A stretch of DNA of 64,000 bases from Cupriavidus sp. MP-37. Its GTDB lineage: Bacteria; Pseudomonadota; Gammaproteobacteria; Burkholderiales; Burkholderiaceae. Shown in pieces: positions 46,519 to 56,914 of the stretch. The notes beneath the pieces were generated by a model that was not told the origin of the DNA, ran no database searches, and was given only the letters and a program-made list of their open reading frames with translations. The stretch covers positions 1,325,001 to 1,389,000 of the forward strand of contig NZ_CP085344.1 of assembly GCF_020618415.1 (NCBI RefSeq). The letters run 5' to 3'. The stretch's first letter is position 1. Every line of letters starts with the position of its first letter. The translations under genes were made by a program, and so were the position numbers.

Positions 46519-49500
46519 CGAGGCCGCACCGGCCGGCGCCGCCACCGCCGTGCCGCAGCCACCGGAGGCGGGCCCGGCGCTGGCCGCTTTCCTGGCGTCG
46601 GTCGAGATCCTGTCGGTGCTGACGCCGGAAGAACTGGCGCGCCTGGCCGACGCCGCGCAGGTGCTGAGCTTCGGCTTCGGCGATACCGTCTGCAATGCCG
46701 GCGAAGCCGCGCCGGGCCTGTTTATCGTCAAGTCAGGCTCGGTGCGCGTGTTCAACGAGGAGCACGGCAAGGAAATCAGCATGGGGGTGCGCAAGGCCGG
46801 CGAGGTCTTTGCCGATCTTGCGCTGCTGCGCGAATACCGGCACGAGTCGTCGGTGCGCGCCTCGGGCAAGACCGAGCTGCTGATGATCCCGCGCAGCGTC
46901 AGCGAGCCGGTGGTGGCCGGCAACCCCGCGGCGCTGGCCTTCATCACCAGCTATGTCGCGATCAGCTCGGCCGGCGGCTTCGTCGCGCGGCTGTTCGACC
47001 TGCGCGGCAAGCTCGACAAGCAGGAGCTGGAAGACGCGGTGCGCAGCGTCGGCGTCAAGCGCGTCGCGGCCGGCCGGGAAATCCTGAAGCAGGACGGACG
47101 CGAGGACCGGCGCCTGTACGTGGTGCGCCAGGGCACGGTGCGCATCGTGCGCAGCGAAGAGGGCAGCGAGTTTCCGCTGGCGACGCTGGGCCAGGGCGAC
47201 ATCTTCGGCGAGCGCGCCTGCGTGATGCGGCAGGAGCAGCTGGCCGCGGCCATTGCCGAGACCGACGTGCGCCTGCTGGTAATTCCCGAGAAGACCGTGC
47301 AGCTGATCCTGGAGCGCAACCCGCGCCTGCGCGAGGTGCTGGAGGAACGCATCCGGGTGCTCGACCGCGAACTGCACCGGCAAAAGAAGCTGGCCGAGCG
47401 GCGCAAGCGCCCGGTGCTGCTGGACCTGGCCTCGAAGCCCGAGCTGGGCGAGAAGCTGATCCGCCGCTTCGCGCTGGTGGAGCAGGCCGAGGAAATGGAT
47501 TGCGGCGCGGCCTGCCTGGCGATGATCTGCCGGCACTACGGCATCCCGATGACGCTGGGCAAGCTGCGCGAACTGGCCAACGTCACCACGCAGGGCGCCA
47601 CGCTCGACAGCCTGGCGCGGGCGGGCGAAGCGCTGGGCTTCACCACGCGCGGGGTGCAATGCACGCGCGACTCGCTGATGGGCTTCGAGCTACCGTTCAT
47701 CGTCCATTGGGAGGGCTACCACTACGTGGTGGTGTACGGCATCTCGTCGCGCTGGGTGTGGGTGGCCGACCCGGCCATCGGCTTCCGCAAGATGAGCGCC
47801 GAGGAGTTCGAGCGGGGCTGGAGCGGTACCTGCCTGCTGTTTTCGCCGGGCGAAAGCATGACGCAGCTGTCGGTGCAGCGCTCGCCATGGCTGCGCTTCA
47901 TCGGCTACCTGGCGCCGTACAAGAAGATCCTGGCGCACCTGTTCCTGGCGACCTTCGTGATCCAGATGCTGGGGGTGGTGCCGCCGCTGATCATCCAGAA
48001 CATCCTGGACGGCGTGGTGGTGCACCAGAACGTCGGGCTGCTGCACCTGCTGATCGCTGGGCTGATCATCTCGAGCGTGTTCTCGCAGCTGATGTCGACG
48101 ATCCGCGCGTACCTGGCCAACTTCATGGTGCGCAACATGGATTTCGCCATGATGTCGCACTTCTTCAGGCACACGCTGTCGCTGCCGCTGTCGTTCTTCG
48201 CCAAGCGCAAGACCGGCGACATCTTCGCGCGCTTCCAGGAGAACCAGACCATCCGCGCCTTCCTGACCGAATCGACGGTGACCACGGCGCTGAACCTGCT
48301 GATGGTGTTTATCTACTTCACCATCATGTTTCTCTACAACGTCAAGCTGACGCTGCTGCTGATCGCCTTCGTGATCCCGATCGCCGCGCTGACGGTGGTG
48401 GTGACGCCGCGGGTCAAGTCCTATGCGCGCGACGTCTTTGCCACCTCGACCGATGCCAAGGCCTACCTGATGGAGACGCTGGGCGGCGCCGAGACCGTCA
48501 AGGGCATGGGCATCGAGCGCCCGGTGCGGCTGCGCTGGGAGCGCAAGTACACCAAGGCGCTGGAGTCGCAGTACAAGGCGCAGCAGTTCCATATCCTGGT
48601 GGGGCTGGCGAGCCAGCTGCTCAATGCCGCCACCACCATCGCGGTGCTGTGGGTGGGCGCGACGCTGGTGCTGGAGCGCGAACTGACCATCGGCCAGCTG
48701 ATGGCCTTCAACGCCTTCATGGGCAGCGTGCTGGCGCCGCTGATGGGACTGGTGGCGCTGTGGGGCCAGCTCAACGACGCCGGCGTGGCGATGGAGCGTC
48801 TTGGCGACGTGCTCGACCTCGAGCCGGAGCAGAAGCCGCAGGACGTGCTGTCGCGCGTGATGCTGCCCGACCTGCAAGGCGAGATCGTGATGAAGGACCT
48901 GTACTTCCGCTACGGCGGCGAAGACACGCCCTATGTGCTGGAGAACATCAGCTTCGCCATCCGCCCCGGCGAGATGGTCGCCATCGTCGGGCGCAGCGGC
49001 TCGGGCAAGACCACGCTGGCCAAGCTGCTGGTGGGCTTCTACAAGCCCACCGAGGGTTCGATGACGGTCGACGGCTACGACCTCAACGTGATCGACGCGG
49101 CGTTCTACCGGGCCCAGGTGGGTTACGTGATGCAGTCCAACCTGCTGTTCTCCGGCACCATCGCCGAGAACATCGCCTGCGGCGACGACAGCCCGGACCG
49201 GCGCCGCATCGAGGAGGTGGCGCGCATGGCGGACGCGCATGCCTTTATCAGCAAGCTGCCGCTGGGCTACGAGCAGGTCGTCGGCGAACGCGGCATCGGC
49301 CTCTCCGGCGGGCAGATCCAGCGGCTGTGCATCGCGCGCGCGCTGTACCACGACCCGCGCCTGCTGGTGTTCGACGAAGCCACCTCGGCGCTGGACACGC
49401 AGTCGGAGAGCAACATCCTGGCCAATATGCAGGAAATCCTGCGCGGGCGCACCGCGGTCATCATCGCGCACCGGCTCAGCACCATCATGCAGGCCGACAA

Positions 49501-49612
49501 GATCCTGGTGCTGTACGAGGGCGCGATCGTCGAGCAGGGCCGGCATGAAGAGCTGCTGGAGCGCAAGGGCATGTATTACCAACTGGTGCAGAAGCAACTG
49601 AGCGCAGCATGA
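46499..49612 (+). CDS. Peptidase-containing ABC transporter with two cNMP-binding domains
   Basis: 1037 residues. Two cyclic-nucleotide-binding-like domains (about 38-140 and 175-290; second with LGQGDIFGERACV) precede a C39 peptidase: Cys335 in EEMDCGAACLAMI, His408 in EGYHYVVVYG and Asp424 in VADPAIG, with Gln329 for the oxyanion hole. This is the intact triad with normal spacing. Six membrane spans (about 465-745) and a nucleotide-binding domain follow: Walker A GRSGSGKTT (about 831), LSGGQIQRL, Walker B LLVFDEATSALD. It should cut after GG of the leader peptides and pump the cores out. The cNMP domains suggest gating by a nucleotide or another ligand. The stop overlaps the next ATG. Confidence 0.93.
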   Translation: MSSKPASEAAPAGAATAVPQPPEAGPALAAFLASVEILSVLTPEELARLADAAQVLSFGFGDTVCNAGEAAPGLFIVKSGSVRVFNEEHGKEISMGVRKAGEVFADLALLREYRHESSVRASGKTELLMIPRSVSEPVVAGNPAALAFITSYVAISSAGGFVARLFDLRGKLDKQELEDAVRSVGVKRVAAGREILKQDGREDRRLYVVRQGTVRIVRSEEGSEFPLATLGQGDIFGERACVMRQEQLAAAIAETDVRLLVIPEKTVQLILERNPRLREVLEERIRVLDRELHRQKKLAERRKRPVLLDLASKPELGEKLIRRFALVEQAEEMDCGAACLAMICRHYGIPMTLGKLRELANVTTQGATLDSLARAGEALGFTTRGVQCTRDSLMGFELPFIVHWEGYHYVVVYGISSRWVWVADPAIGFRKMSAEEFERGWSGTCLLFSPGESMTQLSVQRSPWLRFIGYLAPYKKILAHLFLATFVIQMLGVVPPLIIQNILDGVVVHQNVGLLHLLIAGLIISSVFSQLMSTIRAYLANFMVRNMDFAMMSHFFRHTLSLPLSFFAKRKTGDIFARFQENQTIRAFLTESTVTTALNLLMVFIYFTIMFLYNVKLTLLLIAFVIPIAALTVVVTPRVKSYARDVFATSTDAKAYLMETLGGAETVKGMGIERPVRLRWERKYTKALESQYKAQQFHILVGLASQLLNAATTIAVLWVGATLVLERELTIGQLMAFNAFMGSVLAPLMGLVALWGQLNDAGVAMERLGDVLDLEPEQKPQDVLSRVMLPDLQGEIVMKDLYFRYGGEDTPYVLENISFAIRPGEMVAIVGRSGSGKTTLAKLLVGFYKPTEGSMTVDGYDLNVIDAAFYRAQVGYVMQSNLLFSGTIAENIACGDDSPDRRRIEEVARMADAHAFISKLPLGYEQVVGERGIGLSGGQIQRLCIARALYHDPRLLVFDEATSALDTQSESNILANMQEILRGRTAVIIAHRLSTIMQADKILVLYEGAIVEQGRHEELLERKGMYYQLVQKQLSAA

Positions 49613-50976
49613 AGCTATACAACCAGGGTGCCACCCCCGTCTCGGTGACTTCGCCGGTGTCGTTCGCCGGCCTGATCGAAAAGATCGAGATCCTGCGCTC
49701 GACCCTGCGCTGGGCGTCGAAGCTCGACCGGCCCGAGATCGAGAAGCTGCTCAAGCAGGCCACCACGCTGCGCGACGAGGTGATGGGGCTGTCGCACAAG
49801 GAGCGCTTCGTGCAGGCGGCATCGGCCGCCGACACCGCGTCCGAAACCGCGGCCGAAACCGCGGCCGAAACCGCGGCCGGAGGGGCGCCGCAGCAGCCCG
49901 AGATCGAACGCCTGCCGCGCGAGCGCCGGCAGGCGCTGATGGAGCGCAGCTTCATCTTCGAGGGGACCTTCGGCGACAATCCCAGGCTGCTCGAGGCGCT
50001 GGAAATCGCCGAGAAGGCCGCGCCAACCGACCTGCCGGTGCTGATCGACGGTGAAAGCGGCACCGGCAAGGAGCTGATGGCCAAGGTGATCCACGCCAAC
50101 GGCGCGCGCACCGACAAGCCCTTTATCTCGGTCAACTGCGGCGCCATTCCCGACAGCCTGCTCGAATCCGAGCTGTTCGGCCACAAGAAGGGCGCCTTCA
50201 CCGGTGCCAGCAACGACCGGCGCGGCAAGTTCGAGAGCGCGCATACCGGCACCATCTTCCTGGACGAGATCGGCGAACTGCCGCTGACCGGCCAGGTCAA
50301 GCTGCTGCGCGTGCTCGAGGCACACGAGATCCAGCGCGTCGGCTCGGACGAGGTCATTTCGGTCGATGCGCGCATCGTCGCCGCGACCAACAAGGACCTG
50401 CGCCGCATGAGCCAGGCCGGCACCTTCCGCGAGGACCTGTTCTATCGCCTGAGCGTGATCCACGTCAGCCTGCCGGCGCTGCGCGAGCGGCGCGACGAGA
50501 TCCCGCTGCTGCTGTCGTACTTCAGCGACGAGGCCGCCGGCATGCTCAGGCGCGCGCCGGTCAGGCTGACGCCGCGGCTGCGCGACTTCCTGCTGCACTA
50601 CGACTACCCCGGCAATATCCGCGAACTGCGCAACCTGCTGTACCGGCTGAGCTGCCTCGCCGGCGATACCGCCGACCTGCCGCACCTGCCGCAGGACATC
50701 CGGCCGAAGCCTGCCGCGCTGGCGGTGGTCGGCGCCGGCGCCTCCGGCGCGGACTTCGCCCTGGCGACCTCGCTGAGCGAAGCCAAGCGCGCGGCCAGCG
50801 ACGAGGCCGAGCGCGCCTTCCTCGAGCGCGGACTGCAGGAGGTGGGGGGCACCGTCGCCGAACTGGCGCGGCGCTTCGACATGAACCGCTCGCACTTGCA
50901 GATGCTGCTGAAGAAGCACGGCATCCATTCGAAGGATTTCCGCGCCGCCCGGCAGGCCGAAGGCGGCAAGCGGTAG
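49609..50976 (+). CDS. Sigma-54-dependent enhancer-binding activator
   Basis: 455 residues. A non-receiver N-terminal part (1-115, with an Ala/Glu/Thr repeat AETAAETAAETAAG near 80) leads into the AAA+ domain: Walker A GESGTGKE, sigma-54 contact loop GAFTGA, Walker B IFLDEIGEL, arginine finger region FREDLFYRL. The Fis-type HTH at the end is GGTVAELARRFDMNRSHLQM. It drives transcription from -24/-12 promoters, three of which precede peptide genes in this locus. The input may be phosphorylation or contact with the FHA protein. Coupled to the ABC gene by ATGA. Confidence 0.95.
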   Translation: MKLYNQGATPVSVTSPVSFAGLIEKIEILRSTLRWASKLDRPEIEKLLKQATTLRDEVMGLSHKERFVQAASAADTASETAAETAAETAAGGAPQQPEIERLPRERRQALMERSFIFEGTFGDNPRLLEALEIAEKAAPTDLPVLIDGESGTGKELMAKVIHANGARTDKPFISVNCGAIPDSLLESELFGHKKGAFTGASNDRRGKFESAHTGTIFLDEIGELPLTGQVKLLRVLEAHEIQRVGSDEVISVDARIVAATNKDLRRMSQAGTFREDLFYRLSVIHVSLPALRERRDEIPLLLSYFSDEAAGMLRRAPVRLTPRLRDFLLHYDYPGNIRELRNLLYRLSCLAGDTADLPHLPQDIRPKPAALAVVGAGASGADFALATSLSEAKRAASDEAERAFLERGLQEVGGTVAELARRFDMNRSHLQMLLKKHGIHSKDFRAARQAEGGKR

Positions 50977-50989
50977 CGCGGGGAAGGCC

Positions 50990-51766
50990 TCAGGCGTCCA
51001 GCTCGGGGTTGACCAGGGTCCGGTCCGAGCCGCAGGGATCGGACGCGCGCAGCACCACCACCGAGACGTTGTCGCGCCCGCCCGCATCGAGCGCCCGCTG
51101 CACCAGCGTCAGCGCGGCCTGCGCCACGTCCTGCTGCGCCAGCACCGCGGCGATCTCGTCATCGTCGACTTCGTTGCTCAGGCCGTCGCTGCACAACAGG
51201 TAGACGTCGCCGTCGGCGACGTCGGTCAGCAGCTGCTCCGGCGCCAGCGTCGGGGCCGCGCCGACCGCGCGCGTGATGGTGTTCTGCGCCGGATGGTGGC
51301 GCGCCTGCTCCGGCGTGATCAGGCCGCGCGCGAGCAGGCGCTCGACCTGGTTGTGATCGCGCGTCAGGCGCGCCAGCTCGCCGCCGCGCAGCCGGTACAG
51401 GCGGCTGTCGCCGGCCCACAGGCAGGCACAGCGGCTGTCGCCGGCCAGCAGCACCACCACCGTGCTGCCGATGCAGCGCACGCCCAGGCGCGCGGCTTCG
51501 TCGACCAGCGCCAGGTTCACGCCCTGCAAGGCCGCGCGCGTGGCGTCGATCCGGTCTTCCAGCCGCGCTTGCGGCGGCAGCGCCGCCAGCGCCCGCACCA
51601 CCGCCTGGCTGGCGAAATCCCCCACGGCATGACCACCCATGCCGTCGGCCACGGCCCACAATTCCTGTCCGGGCAGGTCCAGGCACGCGTCCTCGTTGCG
51701 CTCGCGCACGCGCCCGACGTCGGTGCACGCCGCCGAAGTCCACTGGAAATGCGAGTCGAAACCCAA
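50990..51766 (-). CDS. PP2C-type Ser/Thr protein phosphatase
   Basis: 258 residues, a single cytosolic PPM/PP2C domain. Metal-binding and catalytic words are intact: RERNEDA, VADGMGGHAVGDFAS, GSTVVVLLAGD, WAGDSRLYRL, LLCSDGLSNEV and GGRDNVSVVVL. It should reverse the action of the kinase at 34204. It is convergent with the activator gene (13 nt between stops) and may be read with or near the peptide gene upstream at 51862-52155. Confidence 0.95.
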   Translation of the reverse strand: MGFDSHFQWTSAACTDVGRVRERNEDACLDLPGQELWAVADGMGGHAVGDFASQAVVRALAALPPQARLEDRIDATRAALQGVNLALVDEAARLGVRCIGSTVVVLLAGDSRCACLWAGDSRLYRLRGGELARLTRDHNQVERLLARGLITPEQARHHPAQNTITRAVGAAPTLAPEQLLTDVADGDVYLLCSDGLSNEVDDDEIAAVLAQQDVAQAALTLVQRALDAGGRDNVSVVVLRASDPCGSDRTLVNPELDA

Positions 51767-51861
51767 TCTCGTCTCCGCTCCGCATCCGCCCGCTCCGCGC
51801 CAGCGCCCAGGTGCGCCCGCGGCATGGCCACGGGCGCACCGGCGCTCAGGTCCGCGCCGCG

Positions 51862-52155
51862 TCAGACCAGCCGGCCGTCGTTCCTGGCCTCCTGGTCGCC
51901 CCGGACATTGATGTTGGCATTGGGGGCGTTGTTGCGGATATCGATGTTCTGGAACTGGTTGTTTATCTGATCAGCATAGAAGCTGTAGTTGATCTCGTAA
52001 AAGTTGATCACCGTGCCGAGCGGCGCCGGCGACGACGGCACGAACGGGCGGATCCAGCCGAACACCCACTGCCCCCCCGCGCCGCGTACACGCGCCATGG
52101 CGGCGGGAGCCAGGTCACTGCAGCGGGCAAGGTCACGGATCGAAAGGTTGGCCAT
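51862..52155 (-). CDS. Leader peptide with GA cleavage site and aromatic/Asn-rich core
   Basis: 97 residues. Leader again exactly 26 long (MANLSIRDLARCSD, LAPAAMARVRGA) with Leu15, Met20 and Val23, but ending GA, a known C39 variant. The core has a Trp/Phe-rich start (GGQWVFGWIRPFVPSSPAPL) and an Asn-rich second half (INFYEINYSFYADQ, NNQFQNIDIRNNAPNANINV). No Cys in the core. Ribosome site ccaccggagaccgcatc-ATG. It has the best sigma-54 promoter of the locus and lies at its far edge, beside the PP2C gene. Confidence 0.8.
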   Translation of the reverse strand: MANLSIRDLARCSDLAPAAMARVRGAGGQWVFGWIRPFVPSSPAPLGTVINFYEINYSFYADQINNQFQNIDIRNNAPNANINVRGDQEARNDGRLV

Positions 52156-52207
52156 GATGCGGTCTCCGGTGGAAGGCGGCGTTGCGCCGGGGGCGGTACC
52201 GGCATTG

Positions 52208-52223
52208 AGCAAGCGGCGTGCCA
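52208..52223 (-). promoter_or_regulatory. Consensus sigma-54 promoter of the 97-residue peptide gene
   Basis: Minus strand TGGCACGCCGCTTGCT, a full match to TGGCACG-N4-TTGCW. Transcription would start near 52197, giving a 42-nt leader before the ATG at 52155. Confidence 0.85.
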
Positions 52224-52471
52224 TCGCGGCAAGCCGGGCCGGCGCCGGTCGAACGCCGAGGCCTGCCGCGGCTTCCGCGACCGTGGAGGAACCAGGCGTC
52301 ACCTGCAGCCCGCGCCGCCGCGTTGGATGCGTGCCGACACCCTGGCAGGCCAGTGTCGGCCGGCACCCACCACCGCGGCGGCGACGGGCCGCGGGCGTGC
52401 GGATTTTGATATACTCCGGCCCGTCTCCAGGATCACCGCGCCCGCGGCTTGCCGTCCTGGCAGTCCTGTCC

Positions 52472-52546
52472 CTCGCCGTAGTTCAATGGATAGAACGAGC
52501 GCCTCCTAAGCGCTAGATACAGGTTCGATTCCTGTCGGCGGGACCA
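52472..52546 (+). tRNA. tRNA-Arg (anticodon CCU)
   Basis: Cloverleaf: acceptor ctcgccg/cggcggg, D stem gttc/gaac, anticodon stem gagcgc with loop ctcctaa giving CCT, T arm acagg-ttcgatt-cctgt, discriminator A and encoded CCA at 52544-52546. One G-T pair at position 2-71. Confidence 0.93.
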
Positions 52547-52728
52547 CAGACCCTTGGCAGCACTTGCCCAAGCCCCCGCTTTCCCCGCCATCCACGCCTT
52601 CAGCGCCATCATCGTGCGCCGCAGCCATGCCCCGTCCCGTCCCGTCAAGCGTTGCCTTGTCGGACAAAAGCCGATACCGGCGACGCCGCCCGCTACAGAT
52701 ACTCACTCCCGTCAGCTTTGGAGCAGCC

Positions 52729-53013
52729 ATGTCGGACGGACACGTTCACGTTTTGCGGATCGAGGGACTTCAGTGGGTCGTGGAAAGCGCGTGCGGCGGC
52801 GAGGGCCGTCTGTTCTTTCCCAGCCGCGAAGCGGCAATCGCGGCCGGCACGGCGAAGGCGGAGCAAGCGTGTGTCGATCTGATCGTCCATACGCGCGATG
52901 GCCGTATCGGCCGGCGCATTTCCTTTGGCAAGGAGGGGAAGGACCGGCGCGTGCTGCTGGTCAATGCGCGCTCGTCTTCGAAAACAGCTGGATCACCGCC
53001 ACCCCGGCAATAA
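52729..53013 (+). CDS. Small DUF2188-like protein
   Basis: 94 residues. The pattern of a short beta sheet with Ala/Glu helix (FFPSREAAIAAGTAKAEQA, then DLIVHTRDGRIGRRISFGKE) resembles DUF2188, though the usual ending is altered. GGAG precedes the ATG at 52729. The 3' end overlaps the convergent SMR gene by 53 nt. Function unknown. Confidence 0.55.
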   Translation: MSDGHVHVLRIEGLQWVVESACGGEGRLFFPSREAAIAAGTAKAEQACVDLIVHTRDGRIGRRISFGKEGKDRRVLLVNARSSSKTAGSPPPRQ

Positions 53014-53293
53014 TCAGCCCGATCCCCACGCATGCCGCCAGGTCCGGCACCTGCCGGTACAACACCACCGCGATCAGCGATACCAGCACGATGCCGGCGC
53101 CGCTCCAGATGGCATAGGCGATGCCGACCGGGACCGTGCGCATCACCAGCATCAGCAGATAGAAGGCGGCGACGTAGCCGGTGACCACCAGCACGCTCGG
53201 CATCAGCCGGGTAAAGCCCTGCGAGGCCTTCAGGCTGCTGGTGGCGATGACTTCGGCGACGATGGCGAGGGCGAGAAGCAGGTATCCGTTCAT
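52961..53293 (-). CDS. Small multidrug resistance (EmrE-like) efflux protein
   Basis: 110 residues, four membrane helices. The essential Glu is in LAIVAEVIATSSLKAS (residue 14 region of EmrE), followed by YLLMLVMRTVPVGIAYAIWS, the SMR signature. It exchanges protons for cationic drugs or polyamines/guanidinium. Start at 53293 keeps the family N-terminus MNGYLLL. Confidence 0.92.
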   Translation of the reverse strand: MNGYLLLALAIVAEVIATSSLKASQGFTRLMPSVLVVTGYVAAFYLLMLVMRTVPVGIAYAIWSGAGIVLVSLIAVVLYRQVPDLAACVGIGLIIAGVAVIQLFSKTSAH

Positions 53294-53416
53294 GGCATGC
53301 AGAAATGGCTGGCCGGCATGGGCCTGAGCCGGCATCTTAGCGTCCCGCGCATGTTGCGCCAAAGCCGCGTCCCGCCCTCGCGGCGGTCGTTGTAGCCGCC
53401 CGAGCCAGGCGTGCCG

Positions 53417-54595
53417 TCAGCCTGCCCGGGGGCGCAGCACGTGGTAGGCGAGCATGCCGCCCACCACGCCCCAGAACGCCGAGCCGATGCCTGCCAGGGT
53501 CATGCCCGAGGCCGTGATCATGAAGGTCAGCAGGGCGGCTTCGCGCTCGGCCGGGACCTGCATGGCGACGGTCAGGCCGTTGGCGATCGAGCCCATCAGC
53601 GCGAACGCGGTCACGCCCACCACCAGCGCCTGCGGGAAGGCGGCGAACAGCGCCGCGATGCTGGCCGCCAGCGTGCCCGCGACCAGGTAGCCGACGCCGC
53701 AGACCACCGCCGCGGTATAGCGGCGATGGCGGTCGGGATCGGCCTGCGGGCCGGTGCAGATCGCCGCGGTGATGGCCGCCAGGTTGATGCCGTGCGAGCC
53801 GAACGGCGCCAGCGCGGCCGAGGCCAGCCCGGTGACGGTGATCAGCCGCGAGGCCGGCACGTGGTAGCCATCGGCCTGCAGCACGGCCAGCCCGGGGATG
53901 TTCTGCGACGCCAGCGCGACGATAAACAAGGGAATCGCCAGGCTGATGAAGGCCGGCACCGAGAACGCGGGGGTGGTCCACACCGGCACGGCCAGTTCCA
54001 GCCGCACGCCCGAGAAGTCGAGCTGCCCGAGCCCCGCTGCCACCACCCCGCCGGCCAGCAGCACCCCCGGCACCGCATAGGCCGGCCACAGCCGCCGTCC
54101 CAGCAGGAAGGCGGCGAACATCGCCAGCAGCAGCACGGTCTGGTGCTGCGCCTGCACGAACACGTCCACGCTGATGCGGAACAGGATGCCGGCCAGCAGC
54201 GCCGAGGCGATGCTGGCGGGCAGGGCGCGCATCAGCTTGTCGAACCAGCCCGTCATGCCGGCCGCGGTCATCAGCAAGGCGGCCAGCAGGAAGGCGCCGA
54301 TCGCCTCGGCGTAGGGCACGCCGGGCAGGCTGGCGATCAGCAGTGCCGCGCCGGGCGTGGACCATGCCACCACGATGGGCACCCGCAGCGCCAGCGACAG
54401 GCCGATGGTGGTGATCCCCATGCCGATCGACAGCGCCCAGATCCACGACGAGATCTGCGCGTCGGTCAGGTGGGCCGCGTGTCCCGCCTGGATCATCAGC
54501 ACCAGCGAACTGGTGTAGCCGGTGAGCGTGGCGACCAGCCCGGCGACGAGCGCCGACACCGACAGGTCGGAAAATTTCAGGGAAGCGGTAGTCAT
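53417..54595 (-). CDS. benE: Benzoate/H+ symporter BenE family protein
   Basis: 392 residues, about twelve membrane segments. Starts FSDLSVSALVAGLVATLTGY, with TPGAALLIASLPGVPYAEAI and FGSHGINLAAITAAIC at BenE positions. Probable benzoate or related aromatic-acid uptake. No benzoate-degradation genes are in the window. GC-rich tail ends LRPRAG. Confidence 0.88.
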   Translation of the reverse strand: MTTASLKFSDLSVSALVAGLVATLTGYTSSLVLMIQAGHAAHLTDAQISSWIWALSIGMGITTIGLSLALRVPIVVAWSTPGAALLIASLPGVPYAEAIGAFLLAALLMTAAGMTGWFDKLMRALPASIASALLAGILFRISVDVFVQAQHQTVLLLAMFAAFLLGRRLWPAYAVPGVLLAGGVVAAGLGQLDFSGVRLELAVPVWTTPAFSVPAFISLAIPLFIVALASQNIPGLAVLQADGYHVPASRLITVTGLASAALAPFGSHGINLAAITAAICTGPQADPDRHRRYTAAVVCGVGYLVAGTLAASIAALFAAFPQALVVGVTAFALMGSIANGLTVAMQVPAEREAALLTFMITASGMTLAGIGSAFWGVVGGMLAYHVLRPRAG

Positions 54596-54947
54596 GGGGC
54601 AGCAGCAGGCACTTGGGTACGGCCGCCATCTTCGCATGAGTGCCTTGGCCGTACCAATTCGGCCCGGCTCGGTCCGGCTCGGCCCGGCCGCGGCGCGGGG
54701 ACCGCCGTTGACGGGGCTTTCCCTTACGGACTTGTCCGACTGGAGCGGGCCGTGGGCCGTTGTTATGCTGGTTTCGTGCCTTGCGAGCAGGGCACCGAGG
54801 AGAGACTCTTGGGCCCGCAAGTGCGCGGGCCCTTCTTTTTTTGCCCGTCAGGCTCCGGCTGCCGGTCGTCTACAATGCGGGCTGCCGTCGGGCACGCCCG
54901 CGCCGCCGGCCCGTCCCTTCTTTCCTCGCTGTCTCGCCTTCCTTCCC
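54596..54947 (+). other. Leader region between benE and uup, 352 bp
   Basis: Divergent region. The right part contains a strong intrinsic terminator (54811-54842) lying 106 nt ahead of the uup ATG, so it either ends a short RNA or attenuates uup. No protein gene is apparent. Confidence 0.45.
54811..54842 (+). terminator. Intrinsic terminator or attenuator ahead of uup
   Basis: The stem gggcccgc/gcgggccc with loop aagtgc is followed by ttcttttttt. No upstream gene on this strand needs it. Confidence 0.75.
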
Positions 54948-56882
<1,935 letters not shown>

Positions 56883-56914
56883 AAGCCTGAGGGCCTTTCG
56901 CACGCCGCCGGTTT

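Noticed and set aside
34204..51766. Type VI secretion locus, because kinase, FHA and PP2C genes are present
   Set aside because: No Tss/Hcp/VgrG/ClpV genes. The secretion genes are of type I with a C39 peptidase.
32495..52155. Lanthipeptide, thiopeptide or lasso-peptide cluster
   Set aside because: No LanM/LanBC, YcaO, radical SAM, lasso cyclase or graspetide ligase gene, and no Cys in the cores.
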